Below, piece by piece: positions 21,176 through 33,428 of a stretch of 64,000 bases of DNA. The stretch is taken from the NCBI RefSeq assembly GCF_030272615.1, contig NC_081409.1:526676975-526740974 (forward strand), read 5' to 3'. Positions within the stretch are counted from its first letter, which is position 1. Every line of letters begins with the position of its first letter. The stretch is from Cryptomeria japonica. Lineage: Eukaryota; Streptophyta; Pinopsida; Cupressales; Cupressaceae. The notes beneath the pieces are model-generated. The model did no database searches. It saw nothing but the letters and a program-made list of their open reading frames with translations, and was not told where the DNA came from. The position numbers and the translations under genes were made by a program.

Positions 21176-22830
21176 TTGTAATCTACCTTATTTGATAATG
21201 ACTTATTTTTCTATGTTAATGAATGTAATTATGTGCTAATGAATGGTTATGAATGATATTTGTTAATTAATATTGATGAATGTTGCATTTTAATTAATTT
21301 TAATCAATGTTATGTGTTAATGAATGTTATGTGATATTAATGAATGAATGTTATATTTTATTATTGGTAGAAAGAATGAATGAATGTTAGATGTTAATGG
21401 GGAATTTAGAGTGATGTTAGGGGTGGGGAGGAGGGGCCAAATGAGCTTCCACCTTGACATGGTTGGCCCTATTAAGTAGAGAATATTAAACTATTCTCAA
21501 AACCAAGCGAAGCTCAATAAGATAACACACTTTTCAATATCTCATTATGTTGCACAACTAATCTTATTGAATAATGTATATTGAATCTTAATTGTGGGGT
21601 CCAACAGAGCCAACACGAACAACAACACCACAAGTTGTTGGGTATAATGAACTCCCATATTGTCTTGTATGAACACTAATAGTATGAGTTGCTTCTAGTG
21701 TTGATATTCAAGGTAGGACTGCAAAAGTTATGAAGAACGCCTCATCCTTGTAAGTTTTTTTATTAGTTGACATTTTCTTTAGCATTTTTAATTTTTCCTT
21801 ATCATTTTAAGTCTAACCACTTTTAATGAAATTTATTGTTCTAGTTTTTTACTATCTGCTAGACATTATCGATACAAGGACTTGCATTGCATCCATTTTT
21901 TCAATTAGGTAGTATAAAGGGTACATTGTATTTGTAAATGTCTTTTTGAGTTCATCCAAATTTTATAACTATTACCTCACATCTCGTTATTGTTGCAATA
22001 GGGATTATGGCCATCATAGGATACGATTGCAACCTCTCGGTGCCATAGAATCTCTTTGTTCTTAAAGTTGTAGCAGACTGTCAGGTACATTCCCTCTTTT
22101 GCATTCCAAATTGTAGCGGTCAATGCACATGACCAAATTTCCTTTGACATCTAGAGAATAGTATTATCTTTTAAGTATTAGGGGGAGGAACCAAGTATTC
22201 AAATTGCTACCAAAAGATAAAATATTACTACTGATTCTATCTTTCTTTTTTGCTTCATGGTTTAAACTATTCATTTGTTCTTTTTTGCTTCGTGTTTTGA
22301 ACTATTCATTAAAGAACTTATTGTCTTTTCTTATGCATCTTGGATTTGCAAGTGCATCATAACTCACATCCTCTAATGGATTTTTCTACTACTTGCATCT
22401 TTGAAAGTGCATGCAACTTTGCAAATGAATCACTATTTTTCTGCCACCAAAATAGTATACACACAATCTTTTTGCACAGAGATCTCAAGTAACAATCATC
22501 AATTATAGATGATTATAACAGAGAACTGATTTTCAAAATGAAAGAATCCATAACACCATTTGCAAATAAAGGAACTGGCTTTGTATTAATCTAAAAATAA
22601 TGTATTGTTCTTCAGTACAGAAAGAAAAATTGTTCTTCACTTTATTTTATCTATTTTCTCCTACCAAAAAACTCCCTTATCAAATGATTACATCGAATAT
22701 TATATAACATATCAAAAGGTCATGCCTTTTGATCTAAGTCTTTTGAAAACAAAAGAGAACTAACAACTAATCACTTAGTTAAACACAAATGCACACTAGT
22801 TAGATGTGATAGATACTTCTCTTTGTATCT
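21176..22830. other. Intergenic, no gene recognised
   Basis: A tract of 'aatgaatgttatgtg'-like repeats (21220-21400) is followed by unremarkable AT-rich DNA. No domain on either strand and no CACTA terminal repeat. Confidence 0.4.
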
Positions 22831-25682
22831 GGTATCACAATCATAGATGGTGTCTCGGGCTTCTACTTCCATCAAAACCATGCTCTCTACGAAGTCCACC
22901 ACCTTTTCATCATCCTGGTCTTATGTTGCTTTCAGTGCACTTCGAAGTATATGCTGGAAGTCATAGGTCCAACCCACCTTTTCCTTTTGTTCTCCATTAT
23001 TGCTGAGCAATGCAGGAATATTGTTTGTTTTTCCATTGAGGAAAGATGCTCCTTCTTCTCTCAACTCCTCTAGGTATTCTTTGTGAGCCTTTATCAAATC
23101 TTCACAGTTCTATATATCACTAGGCTGTCTCTCATCCCTATTTTGCAGTTCCAGGATTTTCTCATGTAGCCTCTTATCCAACCACTCATGTTCTTCTATG
23201 ACAGTGTGGTTCTTGTTGTATGTAACCTAGTATTTATCCATCCATGTCATCATATTAGTGAATCTTTTCTGAATCAGGGCTGACATGGTTTCACTTTTTG
23301 TTGTCTTCAATTGGGCCTGCAGTTGATAGTTTTCTTCCTTCAATTGATCATCCTTGGTTTGGGGTTGGGAAGATTCACCCTGTATTAACAATCTTTGTGG
23401 CTCCCCCTGTTTCATCATTTCTCTAATTCGATCAACCTTTGTTCTCATTTTTACAATTTCTAGCTTATTTGATTGGTTTTCTTTCACCAAGAATTGAATT
23501 TGTGCTTTGTTCAATTTGGCTATGTTTACCCCTAAACCTGTTGTCATCATGGGGTCTGCCTCTCCAACCTGTAAGGTCATAATGTGCCCGAAGGCCTTCT
23601 GAGTATCAATAACCATAGGCTTTTTTCTCGGAGGATATAGTGACCATATTTGCATGGCATGCTTTTTAGGGTTGTATAGTGATCCCATATACACTTGGGT
23701 CACACCCTCAGGAGATCATTTGTGCTTGGCACCAACATCATGGAGAAAATTGTCAAAGAATCAAAACACCGACATCCTTTAGAAGCTTCCTCCCCTTTTC
23801 AGGAGTCATCAGAGGCATTTCTTGTGCTACTTCATTTTCTAAGGTGACTGATAATTGTCTTTCATTGGAGGTATTGACCTCATCAACATTTTCTTTGATT
23901 GCTTTCCCTTTTATCCTATATAAAAAAGACATGAAATCAAGAGATTCTATGAAGTGTCACATGCCAATTGCCTTGGATCATCTTCCACTAGGGATCCTTC
24001 ATTAGGATCTCTTACAGGCGGCATGTGTTCCTCAATAAGTATTTTAGAGAATTGTTCCAATGAGAGCTCATCCTCCTCTGATGATTCCTTATCCTTTGAA
24101 GATTATATGTTTACAATCTTCTTCTCCTTACCTTTTATTCAACATCTCTATTGTGATCATCTATAGACACTTCAGCATCCTTTTCATCCAGATTTCTTAT
24201 CAAGTCATATCTTAGATGCGAGATGTGTTCATAGGCACCTAGTTTCTGCCTTTTTCTCACCAAATAAATATACCCCTTTGGGTCAAAGCCTTTTCTTGGT
24301 GCTCCCAATTTCATGTTATAATGGAATAATTTATTCCATGTGAGCTCTAGTCCTTCTCTTCCATTTACAACAAATTCTCCTATGCATAGAGTCCCAGGCA
24401 GAAATGATTTCTTATCATGTGAAGCCAAATGCACAAAATTTGATTCCCCTATTTGCCTTATGATCTCCAGATAAGCTATCCTGTTGGGAACTGTTTTAGG
24501 CAACAAGAGTGGGGCATCTTCGAAGCCATAAAACCTTATCATGGTTACATCAAAGAAGTAGTACCAATCTCCCCAATTGTGTTTGATAGTTTCCGGTCCC
24601 CCAAAGTCTACAGGCCTCAAGAATCTCTTTACATCTTCTGAAAGAGCAAAGTGATAAGGATAACTATAAAACTTGTAAAGTGTTTTAACAAAATATTCTT
24701 CAAAATGAATGTAATTAGATCTGAAAAATCTGCAATCCTATATTGAATTCCATAATTGGACTGGTAGAGAATGGTTGTTATCATCATGTCTTCTTATCTT
24801 CATCTCTTCGGGCCATAAACCCATCTCGTGCCCATAGAATACAACCATATGCATAAGTAGGGAATAGTGCAAGAAGTGAATTTTTACTGAGTCCCTCCAG
24901 ATGGTTGTGAGTCCAAGGACAAGTTGTTCTGCCATGAATGTTGCATAGTCAAATTCTCTAGCTTTCTGTGATTGAATGTCTGCTGCAACGACCACAAATT
25001 CAATTCTCATGAAATCTAGAATATTTAGCCCCAGTACTTGTCATGCTGAAGAATATGTGTATTTGAAGTAGTCCTTGAATAGATTTACATGAAATTTCAT
25101 ACTTTCCTCTGTTTCCAATGGGACCTCAGGATTCAACAAATGAAATGGTAATCTCCACCTAGCATAAGTGGTATCCAATCTTCTGTATTCCTCCAACAAA
25201 TTTTCAAGAATGATGGGATGGTCATAAACTCTAGGCAAATCAAAAACCTCAAAAACTGCTTCTTGTGACACAAAGAAACAAGGATTTCCATCTTGGTCAC
25301 ATATTTCTCTTTTGTTTGGATTAAAATTCAGTGCTAACAATTCTAAGAGATCAATATTAACAAAGACATTTGGGGCTACAAGTTTTCCCAGACCTAACTA
25401 CCATGGATTGCAGATGGGTTTTGGTTTCTCTTGTCTATGATAGTGAAACAAAAACAATTCATATCCCCTGGTGGTTGTGTACACATCTCCCACATCAATA
25501 TAATTATCCTCTAATTTCCACTCTGCAAATCTCTTAGGCTTTGGGGTGGAAACTGGCAGTTGATCTAGCAAGTCCTGATTTAGTTTTCTATCTTCATTCT
25601 TAGTTTTAGGACTTGTCTCACTTGTTTTTTGCTTCTTTCCCTTACCCTTGCTTGTTTCCCCTCTCTGTCTCTCTACATCCAT
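22830..25682 (-). pseudogene. Unidentified decayed long ORF, probably transposon-derived
   Basis: From the ATG at 25682 one minus-strand frame runs to 24135 with only three single stops (about 25396, 25038 and 24735). Segments include a Lys/Glu-rich start (MDVERQRGETSKGKGKKQKT), FAEWKLEDNYIDVGDVYTTT, LALNFNPNKREICDQDGNPC, YDHPIILENLLEEYRRLDTT, EFDYATFMAEQLVLGLTTIW, WGDWYYFFDVTMIRFYGFED and LRYDLIRNLDEKDAEVSIDD. After a short frameshifted stretch it continues at 23703 (MTQVYMGSLYNPKKHAMQIW...) into a Gln/Glu/Lys-rich, coiled-coil-like part. LNF-x-n-G/CFF resembles the 'putative plant transposon protein' domains that precede gag in some plant elements, but that is a weak link. Total length would be near 900 residues. 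No polymerase or zinc knuckle is seen. Function unknown. Confidence 0.55.
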
Positions 25683-25689
25683 TTCATAG

Positions 25690-26040
25690 GCAATTTAACA
25701 GACTATTCAAAACAATAACAAGGGAATCAATCCAAAAACTTACTCATCATTGTCCAATGTGCCTTCAACCTGCCTCAATATCATCTCAAAGTCTTTGTAA
25801 TTCTGAATGCAGCGTTCTCCTGAATACACTTCTCAGAAAGTGTCTTTCGTGCAATAATAAATGTGTCTTAACTCTGTGAATCAATGTGCCATCTTTTTTA
25901 AATTTGAATTTTCTAATGATGTAGGAAATTTTCTTAACTCCTTCCATCACTGCTCCAAATTTGGCATTTTTCTGACAAATTAGTTGCCATAGATAAATAT
26001 GGTTATATTAGTAACCATCTGCCTCTTGTGTCATTTCGGC
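25690..26040. other. No gene recognised
   Basis: Upstream side of the minus-strand ORF. No promoter element could be assigned. Confidence 0.3.
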
Positions 26041-26900
26041 TTGAGCTATCCCGACAAGTAATCTTCAATTTGTTTTAATTTTTATCGGTCCGCACCTATA
26101 ATGTCTCAGTCGGTGTCCATCGTCAATGTTTTAACTATCGGTATACCCAAAGTTCATTTTACTGACACTACAAGTTATCCTGATAAGGGTTTTATCCTTC
26201 TCCCGTCTGCTATCGGGTTGTTTGTTTTGTGAATGTCAGATCGGGATAACTTTCCCGACGTTGTTTCATTTGTAAAGCAGCAGGATAACTTCATTCATTA
26301 GAGTGACTTTTATGTGATATTCCGCTTATGTAAGTTATCCCGAATACCTCTTAAGAAGTGCTTTATCAAAATTACCTTTACCATCGGTGAAGCAGAAAGA
26401 TGCTATCCCATCTTTATAAGTTATACTGATATAGGTACTTAGAAGAGGATGCATTATCGAAGTGTCTTATTTCGATGTTATTAGATATATTCATTATCGA
26501 GATAGGATGTTCTATCGGCATTTTGATGATCCTATTACTCCAATTTTTGTCAGCTTCACTGATAAGGGTATCATTCTTTGTATCGCCATAGATTCCATCG
26601 ATATCCATCTTCCAAACGCAGGTGTATAGTTAGGATAGTTTCCCCGATACCGCCTTGTTTACATGTCATCGGGATACTTCTCACTAGTCGGAATGTCTCT
26701 AATATGTTATTCTGACTTCACACATTATCCCGATAAGCTCAAATGACACTTACGCTTATACTTTCTTCGTCGGGACAAATTCACCTCAACGCTATTGCAA
26801 AATGTTTCTATTTCACCCTTGTTAGCTATTCCAACAAGCTTCTCAATATTAGCATTTGGTATAGCTATCACGATATATTGGAACCAACAAGCACCATTAT
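26040..26900. repeat. Dispersed cluster of TTATCCCGATAAG-like motifs
   Basis: More than 15 variants of a near-palindromic motif based on ttatcccgataag (for example at about 26176, 26244, 26333, 26636, 26668 and 26725, with forms such as tatcggg, gataactt and tcccgac) are scattered at uneven spacing over about 860 bp. Unit length is not constant, so it is not a simple tandem array. Confidence 0.55.
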
Positions 26901-27329
26901 AATTGGCATGCATAGTTACATCTTTGCACTTAGAATCATAATCATTATAAGCATTACATATAAAAAATTAAAAACATTTGAATAATATATTACATAATCA
27001 TTCATTTGCATTCCCATATAGATCATTGCATTTGAATCATTTAAGTTAGTAATCATTTTTAGTTGCATCCAAGGTCATCAAAATCAAAAATCAAAAACAT
27101 TTATCATTGCATCATCATATAAAGCATCATCATAATAAAGAGAAAAGATCATAACATCATCCATATAATCAATGCATAATAAAGATCATTATCATATAGA
27201 GTAACATGCATATAGATCATCATCATATAGAGTCCATGTCTGCATATAGATCATCATAAAAACAATAAAAGTCCAAGTATACAATGATATCAGATCAAAA
27301 GTACAAGTGCCTCATCAATACAAAGTCAA
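26901..27329. other. AT-rich CAT/ATA repeats
   Basis: Repeated 'atcatcatata' and 'gcatatagatcat' phrases. No coding potential. Confidence 0.45.
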
Positions 27330-28514
27330 GTCACGGTTGTCTTGTACCACTACCACCTGACTATGTCTGTCTTTGTGGTTGTGGGCGAGAAGATCCTCCA
27401 AATGTCTATCTCCCATGATCACCACTCCTCTGAGGAGGTCCCATGACTCCACCACTGCTAGTATCCATCCTCACAGTGGTATGATAGCTACCTGCTCTCT
27501 GCCTCTCTATGACTAAATCCTCATATAGTCATCACCAATGGGAAGTCTCCTTCCCGGCCCTAACTAGTTCTCTAACAGTATCAGCTGAGAGAGTGCCCAA
27601 GCCAGCCTGCTGAATGTGATCAAGGAGGCCCTGAGTATCCTACTGTCTCCTAATAACTCTATCTCTCTTTGTCATGAGTGTTCGTACCTGGGCTCTAAGT
27701 TGATCTACCTATGCTCTGAGACTATCCATGGTCTCCTGATGTGGCACATGAACCCCAATCCCCTCATCTTCACCTCCCTGTCCACCTACTGGAATCTCAA
27801 TCCAAGTAGCTCTCAGAACCCATTGTCTAATGAGTGGAACATGATCCTCTAGATACTCATCCTCTCCTCAATGAGCTGCAATAACCCTAGGGTTTGGCTG
27901 AATCTGACCAAAATCAATTCCTCTTACACAACCCCCATCCAGTCCAGTCATCCTACCTCCTCCTATAGAGGGCAACCCTCTCGATGATCTCATCCATGCC
28001 TTGTCAGTATCCCTCCCAATCTATCCAACCTCTCTCCCACCCATAGGAAATGGTCTCCCAATCCTACCAACTCGTCCAAATGGTCCTCCATGAACTCTCA
28101 ATCGACCTCCTCTCTGTTCGGGTCTCCTACTGCCACCACCTCCATCTCTACCCTCATCTCCATCCCCTCCGACCTCCTGAGTAGCTCTAAGCTCTCATCT
28201 CCATCTTCGTCTCCTGATAATTGGATCATCTGAATCATCATCCTCATCTTCTGAGCTAGGAGGAGGATCTGTTGGATTGGTAATACGAGGAAATGGGTGT
28301 GCCAGTATGTACTGAGCATAATATGCAGTAACCCCAAGATCTAGAATGTGCAATCTCATATCATAAGCCACCCTAGGAGTAGCCAGAAACTCTACACGTG
28401 CTATCTCAAACGACAAAGAAGGTCCCCAATCTTGCCTATCTCTGTACCGTCGTGCATATATCATGACACCAGTAGGCATAGGCTGAATGATACCAAATTG
28501 TCTCAGAATGCGAC
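27330..28514 (-). pseudogene. PMD protein, C-terminal part, split by LTR
   Basis: The minus strand from 28514 reads (S)-R-I-L-R-Q-F-G-I-I-Q-P-M-P-T-G, the family's R-V-L-R-Q-F-G-x-x-Q-x-I-P motif that normally follows v-E-x-h-L-P. A Tyr/Arg-rich part follows (VMIYARRYRDRQDWGPSLSF), then TNPTDPPPSSEDEDDDSDDP, a stop at about 28195, a Gly/Arg-rich segment (GGRLRVHGGPFGRVGRIGRP) and a coiled-coil-like tail ending near 27330. Roughly four in-frame stops occur, but the phase is kept throughout. The first codon abuts the LTR at 28515. It joins in frame with the end of the PMD fragment at 8237, which is in the opposite orientation. Confidence 0.75.
28510..28514. repeat. Candidate target duplication, GCGAC (GTCGC on minus)
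   Basis: The five bases next to the 5' LTR, read on the PMD coding strand, are GTCGC. They match GTCGT at 8233-8237 at four of five positions. They do not match the base run after the 3' LTR (36463-36467, ATGAC), which shares only GAC. Confidence 0.5.
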
Positions 28515-29499
28515 TGTAGACACCTAAAATTAATATTTAATTAATTTAAGCCTATCAACATAATTAATTAATTTAATTATGTTGTCCTCATTCCTCTCAG
28601 AATCAATTAAATATAATTCTATCACTATCTTCCAATAATTAATTTATCAAATAAATTAATTATTCTCTTATTCTTCTAAAGTCCCCATCAATAATTATTT
28701 TCTCTAAACCCACTCAGTTAATTAATTTTAATTAATTAATCTAGTCATGTGATTCCTACAAATCACTTTTTCTAATCCCACTTAGCCTAATTAATCCTTC
28801 TAGAATCTCTCATAATTATGCTTATAATTATGCCTCAATTTTTTATTCCCACTCATGTCACATCAACATTGAGCCTCTCAAAGAAATTCAAATTTCTTTG
28901 AATCCCTCAATGCATCCTTATTTTGGAATTTTTAATTCCTCATTTTGAATTCAAATTTCCTTTCCCCCCTCTTCTCAAGGAATTTTATGTTCCTGTATAT
29001 TTTCCCAAGGCACCCTTGATCCATGCCTTCTATCTCAAATCAATCTCAACCCTCCATAAGGAAATCAATCTCAGCCCTCCATTGGCCTCCTCCAATCTAT
29101 AAATTGGAACCTATTCTCCTCACAAAGAATCCACTTCTCATGCATTGTCATGCTGCCTATTTCTCTTCTATCTTCTTCCTATCATACCCTTATAATGCCC
29201 AAATATCCTCTCATCTAATCCAATTCATCTCATTCATCCTCATCATCCAAATCCAATCCAAACATAATTTCATTGAGCATTTGGAGAGAAATCCACATCC
29301 ACATCAAGCAAGGAGCACATCAAGTGAAGCATCAAGGGCACATCTTCATCATCCACTTCATCAAGCTCAATCTGAGGGAGAGGTGAAAGACAAGGTATAA
29401 ATTTGGTTGTTTGCATTCATATTGTGTCATTGTTTGGTTTATTTGCATTCTAACCTCCTTTTCTCCCTTCATTCTTCTTCTATCTTTTTCCCCTCTTCA
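28515..29499 (+). repeat. 5' LTR, 985 bp
   Basis: Begins TGTAGACACC and ends CCCCTCTTCA. It differs from the 3' LTR by about 14 substitutions in the first ~325 aligned bases. A TATA-like 'ctataaattgg' near 29097-29107 may be the core promoter (also at 36059-36069 in the 3' LTR). Confidence 0.9.
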
Positions 29500-31621
29500 T
29501 TCGGGCACGCTTGGTGGGACCCACGTCCATATTTTTAACATTTTTGTGAGTTTGAAGTGTTTTTGGATCATAGATTGTCGATTTAGCATGTCCGTCTACA
29601 CAACAGCGCGTCCGCCTCACTGGTTCAGCACGGGCGATTCAAAATTTGAATTTTCCGGCGCCTTTTCTGCAGTTTTTGGTCAATCAACACGTCCGCTCGC
29701 GAATCAGCGTGTCCGACTGTGAATCAGCGCACACGTTTGGTAAAAAAAATATTTTTTTCATTAAAACTGTCAAATAGCGCGTGCACAGGCGAAACAGTGC
29801 CTGCGCTCACACCAAAACACGTGCGCATAGTAAAAAAATCATTAAAAAAATGTAAAATAGTGCCTACGAATGCGCTTCAGCGCGAGCGCCTCTGAATTAG
29901 CGCGAGCGCCACAGGTTCAGCGCGTGAAAAAACTAGTTTTCGTAGAACAGGCATAACGTTTTTCTCGGGTGTTGGATTTTGAAAATTAAAAATGCGTTGG
30001 AAAGGAGATTCAGAGATCTAAAATGAGTTGTCTTTAGATTTTTCATATCTATTTTTAAAAATATTTTAACATGTGTAAAGTCAACCCTTCTTTTTGAACT
30101 TTAGATTTCCATATTTTTAGCATATAAAATCAGTTTTTATCAAACTTTTTTTTGAAATTACTTAGAAAATCATAAGAAAACTGATTTTTCAATATTTTTT
30201 TGGGCTAATCCTCTTGTGTTTGCAACTTCTTTTCTTTTGAATGTCCAAGAGCAATTATCACAAAAAATACTAATCCATCATTCTTGCAGGTTGCCTAAGG
30301 AGATACAAGCAAACATTGTGTCTGATTAATCATTTTCTTAGGCACCTAGATCTAATTAGGGGAAAAAATAATCTTGTATTGAAGAGTCAAAGGATAGGAG
30401 AGTATTCTCTTGCCTATCTAGGCAATCAGAAATCTAGACCCCTTTGGTTTTTTCTAAGTTTATTGCTTGTGTTACCCTTAGCGGGTCTGCCCTCCCAACT
30501 TGCTCTTTGAGAAGGTAATAGGGGAACGACCCAAGTGAGTACACTCGGACCTGGGGTTCCCAACTCACTATAATAAATAGGCCATTGATGACAAAAGGGT
30601 CAATGGTTGGGGCTATATGAGAGTTCACTCTCACATTGGGTACTTAGTAGGATCCTAGAGATCTCAATCACACTTGCGTGACTACTAAGTTCTTGGTGCT
30701 TCATTGGGCTATAGGCCTCAATTGCGCTTGCGCAACTTAGAAGGGTAGCTCCTAACGGGAAGCCATACTAAACACCTTGTGCATAGTGGCCAAAAACCTT
30801 CTAGTCATTGGTGCAGGAGGTCGAACCTCCGAAGCCGCCCATATTTTTATGGCTCTTAGTAGAGACACAAAGTTCGCCATGAGGAGTTTTCATGGGAATT
30901 GATGCATGGCTGCCCCAGAGAAGTGAGTGTCGTGGAGGGGAGCTAGTGGGGTCAAGCATCTAACTGTCTGCTCTGGGTAAGTGTAGCTGGGAAACCAATT
31001 GGGATCCATTGACTATTGTCTTTTCTTGCCATAGGATATGTTGTGAAGGAGCATGAGTGTCTTTTGAGTCTAACTTCTTTTGACCATTGTGTTTTCTTTA
31101 CTTGACATCTCTTGCCAAGTCCATCCCCCACAACCAATCAATCCTCCCTCTTTCCAAATTCCATCTTGTCATCATCAAATCTTTAATCCATTTCTATCTA
31201 TCCGAGAATTTCTCCAATCCACAATCCACTTTCATCTATTAAAACAATCTTCATTCTTCCTCTAATCCAATTAAATCTCCAAAATTCCAATCAATCAAAT
31301 CCATCCATCTTCCTAATCCAGTTATTCAAATCCAACCAATCAACCAATCTAATCTAATCCAAATCCAATCAAGTCCTAATCCAAGGACCAATCCAAATCA
31401 AATCAAATCAAATCCAATTCAGTTCAATCCAATCTAATCCAATCCAATCGATCAATCATCCAATCAAATCAAGTCCTAATCTAAGGACTAATCCAATCAA
31501 ATCTAATTCATCATCATTCCAAGCCAAGTCCTAACCCTCATCTTCATTTAACATCATCTTCATAATCTTTCCCCTCCAAAACATATTTCATCCAATTCCA
31601 ATCTAATCCTTCACTCTCAAC
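29500..31621 (+). other. Leader of the LTR element, with CpG-rich CAGCGC repeats
   Basis: 29580-29930 carries many phrases such as cagcgcgtccgc, aatcagcgtgtccg and cagcgcgagcgcc in an otherwise AT-rich region. It is followed by unique sequence and, at 31180-31620, an (AATCC/AATCA)-type degenerate array. No ORF of note. Confidence 0.55.
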
Positions 31622-33428
31622 ATGACTACCCAAAATTTCAAAGCTTGGTATGAGAATATGCTCATGGAAGTTTACGAATCTACCTACCAAGTTAATCCCA
31701 TAATCTCTCACTCTCCTATCATACCTTCATCCATCCCATCTCAACATATTACACCCAATCCCAATCTATACCATATCTCTTATCCTTTCTCTACCTTCGA
31801 CAAGGGAAATCCATCTTATTCCCCATCCATATCTCCATATTATCCCTCATCCACATATTCCTCTAATCCAATATGTATACCTCCATCTCCCCCCCATCTA
31901 CATCCCAATCCCCATCCTTCTACAATCCATTCATTACCTCAACTTTCTGTCCAAACCCTTTACTCCATAGTCTCCAATCATTAATCCTAATTCCCCAATA
32001 CATTATCCTAATCCACCATCCAATTCCAATCCCAATTCTAATCCTCCATCCAATCCCAATCCTCCATCTAATCCTAAATCCATATTGTCCACGTCCTCCA
32101 AATCCATCATCCATAATCTTATCCAAGATAAGCTAGCAAAGGAGACAAAATCCTCACCTCAAAACAAATCCCAATCCCCCACACTTCATGATACTCCCAT
32201 TTCCCCATCTACTCACATCAAATCTTCCATATCTTCCTCCATCACACAATCCCCACAACTCCCAACATGCCAAAATCTTGTTCCAAAGCATGCTAGCATA
32301 GAAACCTCTCTATCTAATGATGCAACTCCATCCACTCCATCTAATGATCCCATTCCCTCCACTTCCTCTCATGATCATATGATTCCTCTATCATCGCATG
32401 ATCCTCTTCCATCTCATGATCCAATCACCCCTCCCACTCCATCTCATGATACCCTCCCTAGTCAAGATCAAAGTATCCCTTCATCTCCATGTCATGATCC
32501 CAATCCATCTAAAGATCCTAATCTACCTTCCACATCTCATCCCCCTCAAAATGGACTTGCATCTTGTTTCCGAAATAATAAGGGTCCTCAATATAATGCT
32601 CAAGATGTTGGTACATCCTCTATTCCTCCTAAATACAAATTTCCCTCATACAAATCAAAATCTCGTTATCCCTCATCTTCCGCATCCATTTTGGGACCCT
32701 ATGATCCAAAGTTAAACCCTTCATTCCTTCCATCCATTTTGGGCCCCTATGTTCCAATGCTCAATCCTCCATCCCTTCCATCCATATTGGGTCCTTACAT
32801 CCCTCCATCCACCACTCCATCACCTCAAATAATCCCTAAGAAATATCAACAAAGGTACACATCCTTGGATGCCTCCCAACACTCTCTTTCCACCATCCCA
32901 TCCATAAAATCCATCAATCCTTCATCCTCATGCACCCATCCCATTGCTATTGGAAGCAATTTGGATGCCCAAACTAAAAATAATAAAGCTCAAAATCCAC
33001 AAAAATCAAAGGATCAACATGTCCCCTCAAAACGACATGCTCAAAAGAAAAATGTGATCCGAAAGAAAGAAAAATCAAAAAGGCCACAAAGGCCCCAAAA
33101 TAAAAAATAAAAAACTATGTGGATTCCCAAAGAGGCAATGCATCCCAAAGAAAAATCAAAATTGGCATCCAAACTTGCTAATCCAAAAGCTCCATACATT
33201 CACAAATCCTCCAATCCTCCATCTAATACACCTCCATCTTCAAAATCCATTTTGGGTCCTTATGTCCCAAAATCCACCATCCCAACTCCATCATCCCCTT
33301 CTTCTATTTTGGGTCCTCATTTTCCAAAATCTACACTTTATCCCCCATCTAATTCAAAACACTCTCCCCCACTACTCCACCACCCCTCAAGGTGTGTTCC
33401 AATTTTGATCTTCCACAAATTCTTTTAA
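31622..33428 (+). pseudogene. Ser/Pro/His-rich element ORF with SILGPY repeats
   Basis: The start ATG at 31622 gives MTTQNFKAWYENMLMEVYES, then Ser/Pro-rich sequence up to a frameshift in 31984-32085. A second open stretch (32085-33110) and, after one stop, 33117-33428 are in the same phase. It contains SHDPLPSHDPITPPTPSHDT-like repeats and five copies of S-I-L-G-P-Y/H-x-P (about 32688, 32733, 32784, 33247 and 33306), each about 15-20 residues long. It ends near 33110 in a Lys/Arg/Gln-rich block (KKNVIRKKEKSKRPQRPQNK). No gag zinc knuckle or enzyme is visible. It may be a structural, gag-like protein of the element, but that is inference from position. Confidence 0.6.

Noticed and set aside
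26040-26900. CRISPR-like array
   Set aside because: Motif spacing and length vary, there are no conserved repeats with unique equal-length spacers, and the sequence is eukaryotic.
29512-29526. Firm assignment of the primer-binding tRNA
   Set aside because: The 'tggtgggaccc' stretch is 12 bases from the LTR end and I could not match it to a specific tRNA with confidence.
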